Positions 8,170 through 16,796 of a stretch of DNA of 64,000 bases are shown one piece after another. Within the stretch, counting starts at the first letter, position 1. The number at the start of each line of letters is the position of its first letter. Origin of the DNA: a virus; the IMG/VR virus record IMGVR_UViG_3300025154_000068, positions 1 to 64,000 of that record. One strand, written 5' to 3'. A program made the translations under genes and the position numbers. The notes beneath the pieces are model-generated. The model made no database searches. It was not told where the DNA came from and saw only the letters and a list, made by a program, of their open reading frames with translations.

Positions 8170-9392
8170 GCGTCAAGCAATTGGCCCTCTTCGGCGGCCA
8201 ACGAATTCAGATGAGCGAGTCCATCGATCTGACGATCGCCTCGCTGAACGCCTACGGTCCGACTCACAGGCACTGGGCAATCGCGTGGAGCGGTGGGAAG
8301 GATTCCACGACGCTGGTCACACTGGTCGTGTACCTCATCGAATCCGGCAAGGTCGCCAGGCCGGAAACTCTCACCGTCCTATACGCGGACACGCGGATGG
8401 AGCTGCTGCCTCTGTACCACGCATCACTCGCCATCCGCGAAGAACTGGAGGAACGCGGCATCGACACACGAGTAGCGCTGGCTCCGCTCGACAAGCGGTA
8501 CTTCGTCTATGTGCTGGGCCGCGGGGTGCCACCACCAAACAACAACACGCTGCGATGGTGCACGCGCCAGATCAAGATCGATCCGATGGCTGCAGAGCTG
8601 CAGCGTCTCTTTGGAGACCGTGGCGAGAAGGTTCTGCTACTGACAGGGGTTCGGCAGGGGGAAAGCGCCATCCGCGACGGCCGGATCGCGATGTCCTGCG
8701 GTCGAAACGGCGCCGAGTGCGGGCAGGGTTGGTACCAAGAGACCATGCCGGAGCAGCTGTGCGACACCCTTGCTCCGCTGCTCCACTGGCGCGTCTGCCA
8801 CGTCTGGGAGTGGCTCAAGCACTGGGCCCCCGAGGTAGAGTTCGGCGACTGGTCGACGCGGTGGATCGCGGATGCATACGGAGGCGACGAGGCCGAGGAG
8901 ATCAACGCTCGCACCGGGTGCGTTGGATGTCCGCTCGCGAACAAGGATGCCGCGCTCGATTCTGTGATAGCCCAGCCTCAGTGGGAATACCTCGCGCCGC
9001 TGAAGGGGTTGCGTCCACTGTACCGAGAGCTGCGCAGCCCGCTTGTTAGGTTGCGCAAGCGAGGAATTGAGAGACGGAAGGATGGCACCGCGGCAAGTAA
9101 TCCGCAGCGCATGGGCCCCATCACTTTGGAAGCGAGGCGGCTCGCATTCGGTCGCATCTTGGCTATCCAAGATGCCGCGAACGAAGAGGCGGACAGGCTA
9201 GGACGTCCTCGCATCGACCTCATCAATGAGGAAGAGAAGGCCCGAATCGAAGAGCTGATAGATGCAGGAACGTGGCCGCAGAAGTGGTCTGAGGATGACG
9301 CGCTCGCCACCGAGATGATGGATTCCGTCTTTCCAGACGGAACGGTTCAGCCGTTGCTAGCAGCGTTCTGTGGGCAGGGAGGCAAGGAATGA
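8166..9392 (+). CDS. DndC/PAPS-reductase-like PP-loop protein
   Basis: 408 aa, GTG start overlapping the previous stop. PP-loop SGGKDST at residues 42-48 (WAIAWSGGKDST) defines the PAPS reductase/ATP pyrophosphatase fold. Cysteines at 132 (RWCTRQIKI), 178/185 (SCGRNGAEC) and 252/255 (GCVGC) are placed as in DndC, whose cysteines hold an Fe-S cluster used in DNA phosphorothioation. No DndA, DndB, DndD or DndE partner is visible in the window. It may modify phage DNA or tRNA, or act with host Dnd proteins; phage homologues are often annotated only as PAPS reductase. Confidence 0.75.
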   Translation: MSVKQLALFGGQRIQMSESIDLTIASLNAYGPTHRHWAIAWSGGKDSTTLVTLVVYLIESGKVARPETLTVLYADTRMELLPLYHASLAIREELEERGIDTRVALAPLDKRYFVYVLGRGVPPPNNNTLRWCTRQIKIDPMAAELQRLFGDRGEKVLLLTGVRQGESAIRDGRIAMSCGRNGAECGQGWYQETMPEQLCDTLAPLLHWRVCHVWEWLKHWAPEVEFGDWSTRWIADAYGGDEAEEINARTGCVGCPLANKDAALDSVIAQPQWEYLAPLKGLRPLYRELRSPLVRLRKRGIERRKDGTAASNPQRMGPITLEARRLAFGRILAIQDAANEEADRLGRPRIDLINEEEKARIEELIDAGTWPQKWSEDDALATEMMDSVFPDGTVQPLLAAFCGQGGKE

Positions 9393-9568
9393 TCCGCATT
9401 GAACCAAGCATTCGAAGGCTACGCGGCTGCGGCCCCGGGTTCGGAGCGGGCTTCGACGTGGACTGGTGGAGGCAGACCGACACGCTGTTCATCGTCGAGG
9501 TGTCGGTGTACCTCTCCGCGTTTCGCGGCGGGCGAGAGGCGTTGCTTCGGATTGGACGTGGCACATGA
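9389..9568 (+). CDS. Small hypothetical protein
   Basis: 59 aa (MIRIEPSIRR). ATG overlaps the previous stop, and AAGGA sits close before it. The next ATG overlaps its stop in turn, so it fills a chain of ATGA junctions. No family recognised. Confidence 0.45.
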   Translation: MIRIEPSIRRLRGCGPGFGAGFDVDWWRQTDTLFIVEVSVYLSAFRGGREALLRIGRGT

Positions 9569-10020
9569 TCCGCGTCCTCCGCATGAACCCGCAGCCGTGG
9601 CAAGGCACACGAGCCGACGGCACATCGGGTCCGTGGCTGTGGAGCCAGCCGAGGTGTCAGGCGCACGAGGACTGGCTCGTTGGATGGGGCGACCATCCCA
9701 ACCTGGTGCAGTTCCACGCCCCGCCCGGCCCTGGACCGTGCGTAGCAGTTCGCCGGAAGCATGGCGCGTGGTTGTGGGTGTACAGATTCGAGCGGCGGGC
9801 GAAGCACACGTGCGAGACCTGTACGCACTGGTCAGGGCTCGTCACCGCGTGGGATCTCACCCCGCTTGGCGGCGATAGGATTGAAGGCGAGCCGCCGTAC
9901 TTCGGGTGGTGCATCGCGATGCGGGCATGGACTCGCAGCACCGACGGGCCGTGGAGCGAGCATCCGGACGACGGGTGCGAATGGGAGGCGTGGGAGCGGC
10001 AGATCGAGAGGACCGAATGA
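9565..10020 (+). CDS. Hypothetical Trp/Cys-rich protein
   Basis: 151 aa starting MIRVLRMNPQ at the ATGA junction. Many Trp and a CETC motif near the middle, with later Cys and His, suggest a small zinc-stabilised fold. An upstream in-frame ATG at 9466 is less likely because it would run through the previous gene. No recognised family. Confidence 0.55.
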   Translation: MIRVLRMNPQPWQGTRADGTSGPWLWSQPRCQAHEDWLVGWGDHPNLVQFHAPPGPGPCVAVRRKHGAWLWVYRFERRAKHTCETCTHWSGLVTAWDLTPLGGDRIEGEPPYFGWCIAMRAWTRSTDGPWSEHPDDGCEWEAWERQIERTE

Positions 10021-10484
10021 GAGACTCAATTCAGGCAGAACCAGGAACGAGAGAGTGGGTCGAGGAAGCGCGCAGCCTCTTTGACCGGTCGTTGCGCGAT
10101 GTTGAGAACGCCATTCGAGACTTGGTTGCAAGCGACCCGACCGGAACAGACGCGGCCAAGCGACGGGTGATCAATGCCGTTGACGTGCTCGCATCAAAAC
10201 TCTGGTTGCATCGCGATGCCAACCTGACGGTCAGTCGGATGCACGTGTGCCCGAAGTGCAACGGATCGGGCAAGATGAAGCACCCGACGAAGGTGCATGA
10301 GTACACGGTGCAAGTGCCCAACGACTACATGTGCGGACCCTGCGACCCACGAACCATAACCGAGCGACGGCAGGATCCAGTCATCGTCGAATGCGACCTG
10401 TGTGAAGGTTTTGGGAAACTGAAGGACGCGCCGGTCCCGATTACCAAAGTTGTCGGGTGGGCTAAGGTGGAGGAGAAAGCGTGA
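10017..10484 (+). CDS. DnaJ-type zinc-ribbon phage protein
   Basis: 155 aa, ATGA-coupled to the previous gene. The N-terminal 75 residues are helical. The rest holds CPKCNGSGK, MCGPC and CDLCEGFGK, which match the CxxCxGxG knuckles of the DnaJ zinc domain. Such short proteins are common in phage early operons; their partner is unknown. Zinc binding is well supported, function is not. Confidence 0.6.
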   Translation: MRDSIQAEPGTREWVEEARSLFDRSLRDVENAIRDLVASDPTGTDAAKRRVINAVDVLASKLWLHRDANLTVSRMHVCPKCNGSGKMKHPTKVHEYTVQVPNDYMCGPCDPRTITERRQDPVIVECDLCEGFGKLKDAPVPITKVVGWAKVEEKA

Positions 10485-10765
10485 GCACACGTACGCACTT
10501 GGAAGCCATGAACGCGGCTCGCCATCCGGGGCAACTCCTCACCATCCCAATCTGTTCGGCCAAACGGTTCCGCCGGTTCCGCCGGATGACCGAACTCGAC
10601 ATTCGCGTTCTCGAGAACCACGTCAGGCGGCAGTGGCGGGGCAAGGCGAAACGGCGAATGCTGCGGGCGACGAGAGCCGCATTGGCTTGGGCTCCAGCCA
10701 GACTATTTGGAACGGCGCTCGAGTACATACCGAAGAATGGTGTGGGGATGGTGGACCTAGCATGA
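10481..10765 (+). CDS. Hypothetical basic protein
   Basis: 94 aa, GTG start overlapping the previous stop, with GGTGGAGGAG upstream. Arg-rich middle (AKRFRRFRRM, KAKRRMLRA) suggests nucleic-acid binding. No family recognised. Confidence 0.5.
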   Translation: MSTRTHLEAMNAARHPGQLLTIPICSAKRFRRFRRMTELDIRVLENHVRRQWRGKAKRRMLRATRAALAWAPARLFGTALEYIPKNGVGMVDLA

Positions 10766-10812
10766 AGCTGCGAATACGTCCGACCTGGGGCTTGTACAGG
10801 GGAATGCGATGA
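10762..10812 (+). CDS. 16-residue coupling peptide
   Basis: MKLRIRPTWGLYRGMR. Its ATG overlaps the stop of the gene before, and its stop overlaps the ATG of the gene after. It may exist only to carry ribosomes from 10765 to 10809. Weak on its own. Confidence 0.3.
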   Translation: MKLRIRPTWGLYRGMR

Positions 10813-11246
10813 ACATCATAGTTACACGACGACATGGGCGCGAGAAGTTCCTCCAAGCCCTCTCGGAGTACGAACAGGAATTCCGACGCAGAGTCATCTC
10901 CATCCTGGTGACAGAACTCGAACAGCACGAGTTCAGATTCCCGAACGAGAGGGACCTCCAAGACGGGATCGAGCAGGCGATCTCCGCCGCCGGTCTGACC
11001 TACGAGCGCGAAGCCGTCCTGGACGAGCGAAGCCGGGTCGACTTCCTTCTCTGCCCAGGGGTCGCAGTCGAGGTGAAGGTGGACGGCTCGAGCGCGGACG
11101 TCATGCGCCAACTCCACCGGTACGCGCTGAGTCCTGCGGTGCGGGCGATCGTGCTGGTGACCACGCGGCAACGACACTGCAGCGTCCCGCGCGAACTCGC
11201 GGGCAAGCCGATCACTATCGTCGTTCTGACTCGGAGCATGTTGTGA
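10809..11246 (+). CDS. PD-(D/E)XK-type nuclease
   Basis: 145 aa. The segment ERDLQDGIEQAI, then SRVDFLL and VAVEVKVDGS gives the E, D, ExK order of the PD-(D/E)XK nuclease core, and the following helix and strand (AIVLVTTR) complete the fold. GTGA overlap couples it to the SNF2 helicase downstream, so the two probably act together on DNA. It could serve recombination or attack other DNA; the sequence does not decide. Confidence 0.65.
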   Translation: MNIIVTRRHGREKFLQALSEYEQEFRRRVISILVTELEQHEFRFPNERDLQDGIEQAISAAGLTYEREAVLDERSRVDFLLCPGVAVEVKVDGSSADVMRQLHRYALSPAVRAIVLVTTRQRHCSVPRELAGKPITIVVLTRSML

Positions 11247-12979
11247 GGACCTACGGAACAGTCACGTTGAAGGGCGAGACCTGGGTGGTCGAGTGCGAGC
11301 CTCACGTCCTGCTCCGGCTCAAGCGTATGTTCGCCCGGGCTGGTCGAGCTCACGGTGCCGTGAAGTTGAGCGCGACTCCGGAGGTCAGCCTCGAACTCCG
11401 ATGGTTCCTCCAGCGTTACCCGATGGAGGTGACCCCCAGTGGGGAACTCGACGCTCGCGCGGACGCCCACCAGGAGTCGATGGCGCTGGTCGACGCCCTG
11501 CTCTCGAGACAGGTTGAGCCGCTGGCGTTCGACCTGGCGATACCGCTCCGCGAGTACCAGCGCCTGGCCGCAAGCGTGACCCTGGCGACGGGGAGCCTGC
11601 TCTTGGCGGACGACGTCGGGATCGGGAAGACAGCGAGCGCGATCGGCATCTTCTCGGACCCGCGGACGTTGCCAGCGTTGGTCGTCACCCTGACCCACCT
11701 CCCCAAGCAGTGGGAGAACGAGATCCACCGATTCGCTCCGCGCCTGCGTACCCACATCCTGAAGAAAGGGACTCCGTACGACCTGACCCAGCTCGGCCGG
11801 GCGCGCGGGAAGCAGCTCTCGCTGGCAGGCACGTTCCCAGACGTGATCATCACGAACTACCACAAGCTGGCTGGCTGGGTAGACACCCTCGCGCCGGCCC
11901 GCAAGGCGCCACTGGTGCGCTCCATCGTCTTCGACGAATGCCAGGAACTCCGCACGGGCAAGAAGAGCAACAAGGGGGCAGCGGCTCATCACGTCGCCAA
12001 GAAAGCCGCCTTCCGCCTCGGGCTGAGCGCGACTCCGATCTACAACTACGGGGGCGAGTTCCATGCGGTGATGGAGTGCCTACGACCCGGCGCCCTCGGG
12101 ACGTGGGAGGAGTTCAACGAGGAGTGGTGCATCGGATCGAGCGACAAGCCGCGGATCAAAGATCCCAAGGCGTTCGGTAGCTACATGCGAGAGACCGGGC
12201 TCATGCTCAGGCGCACGCGCTCCGACGTCGGCCGGGAACTCCCAGCTCTGACCAAGGTTCCGCACCACGTCGACGCGGACCCCGCGGTGTTCGACAAGGT
12301 GGCGGACGCTGCCAGCGAGCTCGCCCGCATCATCCTCCGCCAGGGCCAGGAGACACGCGGTGAGAAGATGCTCGCGAGCGACGAGCTGAACGTAAAACTC
12401 CGCCAGGCCACCGGGCTCGCGAAGGCTCCGTTCGTCGCGGAGTTTGTGCGCATGCTCGCGGACTCCGGCGAGCGGGTGGTTCTCTACGGCTGGCACCGCG
12501 ACGTCTATTCGGTGTGGCTCCAGCGTCTGCGCGCTTTCGCCCCAGCGATGTACACGGGGACTGAGAGCACGTCTCAGAAGGATGTCGCCCGCAAGCGATT
12601 CTTGGAGGGCGAGACACCGATCCTCATCATGTCACTGCGGTCTGGCGCCGGCTTGGACGGCCTCCAGAACGCGTGTCGGACGGTCGTGTTCGGCGAACTC
12701 GACTGGTCCCCCGGGGTCCACGAACAGTGTACGGGGCGCGTGTACCGCGACGGGCAAGTCGATCCGGTTGTGGCGTACTACCTCCTTGCGGACACCGGTA
12801 GCGACCCGATCGTTGCGGACGTGCTCGGCCTGAAGAAGCAGCAGATCGAGGGGCTCCGCGACCCAGATGGGGCGCTGGTCGAGAAGCTCGATGTTGGGGA
12901 GGGCAACGTGCGCAGGTTAGCGGAGGCCTTCCTGGCGCAGAGAGGTATTCAGATCGAAAATGCCCGTCCGCCCAAGTAA
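11243..12979 (+). CDS. SNF2-family DNA translocase/helicase
   Basis: 578 aa starting with GTG. Motif I DDVGIGKT (123-130), motif II DECQ (231-234) in place of the usual DEAH, motif III GLSATP, and motif VI GRVYRDGQ mark a full two-lobe SF2/SNF2 motor. About 100 N-terminal residues precede the motor. The gene is coupled to a nuclease gene and ends the first long operon before a repeat-rich gap. Likely role: phage replication, repair or fork remodelling. Confidence 0.85.
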   Translation: MRTYGTVTLKGETWVVECEPHVLLRLKRMFARAGRAHGAVKLSATPEVSLELRWFLQRYPMEVTPSGELDARADAHQESMALVDALLSRQVEPLAFDLAIPLREYQRLAASVTLATGSLLLADDVGIGKTASAIGIFSDPRTLPALVVTLTHLPKQWENEIHRFAPRLRTHILKKGTPYDLTQLGRARGKQLSLAGTFPDVIITNYHKLAGWVDTLAPARKAPLVRSIVFDECQELRTGKKSNKGAAAHHVAKKAAFRLGLSATPIYNYGGEFHAVMECLRPGALGTWEEFNEEWCIGSSDKPRIKDPKAFGSYMRETGLMLRRTRSDVGRELPALTKVPHHVDADPAVFDKVADAASELARIILRQGQETRGEKMLASDELNVKLRQATGLAKAPFVAEFVRMLADSGERVVLYGWHRDVYSVWLQRLRAFAPAMYTGTESTSQKDVARKRFLEGETPILIMSLRSGAGLDGLQNACRTVVFGELDWSPGVHEQCTGRVYRDGQVDPVVAYYLLADTGSDPIVADVLGLKKQQIEGLRDPDGALVEKLDVGEGNVRRLAEAFLAQRGIQIENARPPK

Positions 12980-13335
12980 AGCCCCGTCGCGAAGTTGACC
13001 TCCTTCTACCTATCAGACCCTATGGGCGGGATGAAAACCGATTCGACGCTGTGACATATTTTCAACGACACCTCCCCTTCATTTTCAACGCTTTTCGCAA
13101 CTATGACCTACCTGCACACCTTCGCAACGGCGTGTGCATACCTGCATTGCGCAAGAGACTCCGCGCTCCAAACACCGTCGTAACCCATCCATAACACTAC
13201 GCTTATCGCGTAGTGCATAATGGAAATAGAGGGTAGTTCAATAGTGCATTAGCGCAACGCGAGAGTAGGTAAACGTGCGTAACTACTCAATATTACACGC
13301 TGTTTCTTGGCTCACAGAGTGCATTACCTGTATGC
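12980..13335 (+). promoter_or_regulatory. Repeat-rich, AT-richer intergenic control region
   Basis: No gene is visible in these 356 bp, which are clearly richer in A/T than the flanks. ATTTTCAACG occurs at 13058 and 13081, TTCGCAAC at 13094 and 13121, and TGCATT followed by GCGCAA at 13143 and, with one extra base, at 13245. TGCAT occurs six times between 13135 and 13337. A strong palindrome lies at 13195-13215. This could be a replication origin or a multi-operator promoter for the genes from 13336 on. I found no clear -35/-10 pair. Confidence 0.5.
13195..13215. repeat. 8-bp-arm palindrome
   Basis: CACTACGC (13195-13202), a 5-base spacer TTATC, then GCGTAGTG (13208-13215), a perfect inverted repeat. 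No T-run follows, so an operator or origin element is more likely than a terminator. Confidence 0.55.
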
Positions 13336-13713
13336 ATGAACAGTGTCTCAAGAGGGCGGAAGTCAGGACAGGGCAGCAAGTGGATCCGACCCGAGAAACG
13401 TCTCGCCATCTACCACCGAGATGGCTTCTGCTGCGCATATTGCGGCGCTGGTGCCGAGGACGGCGACTACCTGACGCTGGACCACATCGTCCCTTGCGAG
13501 GTCGGCGGGACCAACCACCATCACAACCTGATCACCGCGTGCGGACACTGCAACAGCTCGAAACAGGACAAGCCCATGCGCCAGTGGCTGACAGCTCTCC
13601 GCGATCAAGGCGTCGATACCAGCAAGATCGCTGCGCGGGTGCGACGGCTGACCGCCAAGAAGCTGAACAAGGCGAAGGGGAAAGAACTTCTTCTCGACCG
13701 CAACGCGGCATAA
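13336..13713 (+). CDS. HNH endonuclease
   Basis: 125 aa. The core has CAYC, then YLTLDHIVPCEVGG (catalytic His after Asp), NLITAC and CxxC closing with NSSKQDK, a standard zinc-stabilised HNH domain. A basic C-terminal tail follows. It stands alone after the control region and may be a free-standing homing endonuclease or a phage nuclease. The start is not supported by a strong ribosome-binding site; GTG 13342 is an alternative. Confidence 0.8.
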   Translation: MNSVSRGRKSGQGSKWIRPEKRLAIYHRDGFCCAYCGAGAEDGDYLTLDHIVPCEVGGTNHHHNLITACGHCNSSKQDKPMRQWLTALRDQGVDTSKIAARVRRLTAKKLNKAKGKELLLDRNAA

Positions 13714-13725
13714 GGAACAACGAAC

Positions 13726-13755
13726 GAGGCCAGCGACGCGGTAACGTCTGGCCTC
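13726..13755 (+). other. Intergenic hairpin
   Basis: GAGGCCAG (13726-13733) pairs with CTGGCCTC (13748-13755) around 14 bases. It lies between the HNH gene and the next gene without a T-run, and may be an attenuator or mRNA-stability stem. Confidence 0.4.
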
Positions 13756-13794
13756 AGGCCGAACACGAACCGAACCAACACGGAGACCACAACC

Positions 13795-14391
13795 ATGGAC
13801 ACCGAGCCTTCTGTCACCATCAAGCCCGTCACCGGAAAACGCGCGTTGTTCTGTCACTACAAGGGGCAGTTCTCTCCGCAGGACTGCTTCGTCGAGCTCG
13901 ACTGCGAGGAGCGGACGTTGTCCGCCTCCTACAACGGTGAGATCGGCAACTCGATCCCGTTCCGCGTCTACCATCGCCGCTGCATTCGCTGGACGATCCC
14001 TTGTCTCACCGCAGACGCCGCGAACGCGCTGCTCGAGGAGTTGGCAGACGAAGCCGCGATCGTGTGCGACGGCTACGAGAGCGTGTGGGATGGCCACAAC
14101 CACATCGGTAAGCTGGACGACGATGCAAGGGCCGCGAGCGAGACGATTCAGGCGACATGCGAGGGCGGGTCGTGGAGTGACCACGAGATTATCTCCCCGC
14201 CCTGGCACGCGGGCGACTGGTACGAGCCGGTGAACGTCGAGCAGGAGCTCGGCATCACTGTCGAGACCACGAACGAGCAGCTCGCCGAACTGGCCGAGCG
14301 TGAGGAATCGGCAGCGAATGCCGAGGGACACGAGGTCGAGGGCATTTTTGAGCACCTGACCAGCGTGCGAGATAGGCTCGCTGAGGAGTAG
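13795..14391 (+). CDS. Hypothetical acidic protein
   Basis: 198 aa. CACGGAG is upstream of the ATG. The N-terminal half is beta-rich with paired Cys (LFCHYKGQF, DCFVELDCEE, IRWTIPCLT). The C-terminal third is Glu/Ala-rich helix. No family recognised. It lies with two other acidic hypothetical proteins. Confidence 0.6.
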   Translation: MDTEPSVTIKPVTGKRALFCHYKGQFSPQDCFVELDCEERTLSASYNGEIGNSIPFRVYHRRCIRWTIPCLTADAANALLEELADEAAIVCDGYESVWDGHNHIGKLDDDARAASETIQATCEGGSWSDHEIISPPWHAGDWYEPVNVEQELGITVETTNEQLAELAEREESAANAEGHEVEGIFEHLTSVRDRLAEE

Positions 14392-14410
14392 CCCCACCCT
14401 CTCCCGCTAC

Positions 14411-14434
14411 GCCCCGCAGCCTTCGGCCCGGGGC
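14411..14434 (+). other. GC-rich hairpin before the next gene
   Basis: GCCCCG (14411-14416) pairs with CGGGGC (14429-14434), with an inner GCC-TTC-GGC stem. It sits directly before the ribosome-binding site at 14453 and could influence translation or partly terminate transcription. Confidence 0.4.
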
Positions 14435-14464
14435 TTGAGGACGCAAAAGACCAAGGAGAAGTCC

Positions 14465-15352
14465 ATGAGCACGAACACCGCAAAATCCCTCGCCCGCACC
14501 CTTATCGCCGATGACATGTCCCGCGCAGACGAGACCCCAGTGGAGCGCGACGGAGCGAAGGCCGTCGCAGGCTGGCTCCAGTCGGCTCACGACGCGGGCG
14601 ACTCCGACACATACGAGGCCATCGAGGCCTGCGGAGCCGATGCGGTGGCGAGAGCGTGGGATGCCCTGATCGATGAGATGTATCCTGAGGAGGACGAGGA
14701 GGAGGACGAAGGCGTGGACGCTGACGATTGCTGCCTCGCCTGCGGACACCCTGCCGATGGCAGCAGCGGGCACGGCGCGTGTCACGCCCCCTGCCACACG
14801 CAGGACCGGTCGGAGTGGACCCGTCCCGACGCGGAGCCCGCGACGAAAGAGGATGTGACCCGCTGGGAGTCCGTCGCTGCCTACGTGTCTACCTTCCCCT
14901 CGGACGACGGCGAGGGCGCTTGCGATGGCGAGGTGAGGGTTGGAGAGGCGGGTGTCCGCTGGTACGTCCAGACCTCGGACGAGGCTGGCGGGAGCGACGA
15001 GGCCGATGACACGGCCTACGATACCCGCAAGGAGGCGGTGGCTGCGGCTGAGGAGTTGGCCGATCGCCTCGGTGAGGGCGAACCTGGCGAGGACGCTGAG
15101 GACTACCTCGCGCGCAAGCTCCGAGAGCGCGCAGGCGAGCCCTGCACGGACGGCGAGTGGTGCGTGTACTGGTCCACGTCCCTCGAAGACAGCGGCCCCC
15201 GCGAGCGATACGACTCCGAGGACGCCGCCCGGGCGGCAGTCGAGATCGCGAACGCGGACCTCCACGCGGCGCACCCCGGCGGGAATCTGCTCTGCGGGTT
15301 CGAGGTCCGCGAGCTCGTGGACGGCGAGTGGGTGAGGTCGGACGACGAGTAG
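14465..15352 (+). CDS. Hypothetical very acidic protein with zinc knuckle
   Basis: 295 aa. ATG 14465 follows AAGGAGAA (14453-14460); an in-frame ATG at 14435 has no such site. Residues about 75-85 are an unbroken Glu/Asp run. It is followed by CCLACGHP and then HGACHAPC, a likely zinc site. The rest is rich in Glu, Asp and Ala. Strong negative charge suggests DNA mimicry or binding of basic proteins; that is inference. Confidence 0.6.
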   Translation: MSTNTAKSLARTLIADDMSRADETPVERDGAKAVAGWLQSAHDAGDSDTYEAIEACGADAVARAWDALIDEMYPEEDEEEDEGVDADDCCLACGHPADGSSGHGACHAPCHTQDRSEWTRPDAEPATKEDVTRWESVAAYVSTFPSDDGEGACDGEVRVGEAGVRWYVQTSDEAGGSDEADDTAYDTRKEAVAAAEELADRLGEGEPGEDAEDYLARKLRERAGEPCTDGEWCVYWSTSLEDSGPRERYDSEDAARAAVEIANADLHAAHPGGNLLCGFEVRELVDGEWVRSDDE

Positions 15353-15361
15353 GAGAACGCC

Positions 15362-15562
15362 ATGCTCAGCACATACGTCAGCGGTCGTCGTCTCGCCACC
15401 ATCCGCCGAATCTTGCGATCCCGCGGACTCGACCCAGCCAGCGCGAGACCGGGCGTGCCTGGACCGGGGTGCTACGTTTCAACGATCCTGGACCGCGCGG
15501 ACATGCGCAGAGAGCGGGCGGCAGTCGAAGCGGAACTGCGCCTGGTCGGATTGCTTGAGTAA
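15362..15562 (+). CDS. Small basic hypothetical protein
   Basis: 66 aa with AGGAGAACGCC before the ATG, nine bases after the previous stop. Arg-rich N-terminus (SGRRLATIRRILRSRGLD). No family recognised. Confidence 0.5.
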   Translation: MLSTYVSGRRLATIRRILRSRGLDPASARPGVPGPGCYVSTILDRADMRRERAAVEAELRLVGLLE

Positions 15563-15652
15563 CCGGGCCGCTGTGGTCGCAGCGGAAGAGCCTCTCAGTG
15601 TCCGGACCCTGTTGCGGTCGGTCGGGATCGCTGGCAACGATGATGGACGACG

Positions 15653-16648
15653 ATGCCTGACACCCCACGCCCCGCCCAACACCTCCAACGCATCTCCGCA
15701 CTGTTCCCGAAGTTCTGGCGAACGTACGACGAGTTCCGCGCTGACCGAGGCCGAGGCCTGCCCGAGTGGCCGAACTGGTGCTACGCCCCTCTCGCGGCCT
15801 CATACGCGATCGTGAGCGGCGGCGGGGACAACCGCGTGCCGTTCGACCAGGCCCACCTCATCGCCGAGCTTGGGGCGCTCGCAGCGTGGCGGCCCGGCAA
15901 GGGCATCTACCGCTTCGATGAGGATCTCGCTCGCGCTCTGCTCGACACACCGATCACGGGAGACCTTCCGCGCGAGGTGCTCCACAGGCTCCCGGAGTGG
16001 TGCGTGTACGTCGAAACGCCGTGGCTCGCCCCAGAGATGCTCGGGTTCTTCGCCCACCTCGAGTGGGATGCGGGTGACGGCCGCTCGGAGCTGCGCATCA
16101 TCACGGACTCGGATGTCGGCGGCGTTCCGAAGCTGACGCCGATCATCCTGCACCTCGTTGAAGGGGCGCTGGAGGATGCGCTGCACGCGTTCGAGGCGGA
16201 GGCCGCCATTCAATGGCAGAAGGCCGGCAGTCCTGCGTGGATCGGGCCCCGCCCGATCGCGGCGGATGTTGCGGAGGTCGTTCGGCCGCTTCTCTCGCTC
16301 CTGCTCTACATCTGCAGCGACGACGCCGACTACGCAGGCGACGCCCGTCCCGTCAGGCCCAAGCCGAAGAAGACGAACAAGGGGATGCGTCTGGTCGCTC
16401 CCGATGCGCCGGTGCTGTGGGACGTCGGTGTCCGGATCGGCGCAGCTCTGCGCGGAGCGACGCGGGCGGCTGAAAGCGAGCCAGAAGGGGGCACGCACGC
16501 CTCCCCTCGCCCTCACGTCCGCCGGGCCCATTGGCACACGTACCTGACCGGAAAGGGACGCACGACGAGGGCGCTGCGGTGGGTGTCTCCCATGCTTGTT
16601 GGGAGCGGTGGAACGGTGCCGACGGTGCGGAAGGTTGGGTTGGAGTAA
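15653..16648 (+). CDS. AcrVA2-like protein
   Basis: 331 aa. Several blocks follow the order I recall for AcrVA2, the phage anti-CRISPR acting against Cas12a (about 320 aa): LAAWRPGKGIYRFDEDL, LHRLPEWCVYVETPW, a DSDVGGVPKLTPIIL stretch, SLLLYICSDDADY, and the C-terminal RPHVRRAHWHTY followed by ALRWVSPMLVG. AcrVA2 relatives occur in many phages and plasmids of hosts without known Cas12a, so the target here may be another protein. It closes the plus-strand operon and is convergent with the toxin-antitoxin module. Confidence 0.7.
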   Translation: MPDTPRPAQHLQRISALFPKFWRTYDEFRADRGRGLPEWPNWCYAPLAASYAIVSGGGDNRVPFDQAHLIAELGALAAWRPGKGIYRFDEDLARALLDTPITGDLPREVLHRLPEWCVYVETPWLAPEMLGFFAHLEWDAGDGRSELRIITDSDVGGVPKLTPIILHLVEGALEDALHAFEAEAAIQWQKAGSPAWIGPRPIAADVAEVVRPLLSLLLYICSDDADYAGDARPVRPKPKKTNKGMRLVAPDAPVLWDVGVRIGAALRGATRAAESEPEGGTHASPRPHVRRAHWHTYLTGKGRTTRALRWVSPMLVGSGGTVPTVRKVGLE

Positions 16649-16796
16649 CGGTGAGAACAGGGTGCGTTGTCTGCGTCGCGGCCGTCCAGGAGTACGCTTC
16701 CACACGCGGGGCTCGGGCGACATGAAGGGCTGCCAGGCTTGGATCCTGGGCGAAGGTAGCCGTGGTGCCGCGAGCAGGGAGGTTCGTTCCAGACTT

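Noticed and set aside
16651-16725. 24-codon plus-strand ORF after the AcrVA2-like gene
   Set aside because: GTG start with a weak GGAG only; no continuing coupled gene and no conserved look. The stretch 16649-16796 appears non-coding.
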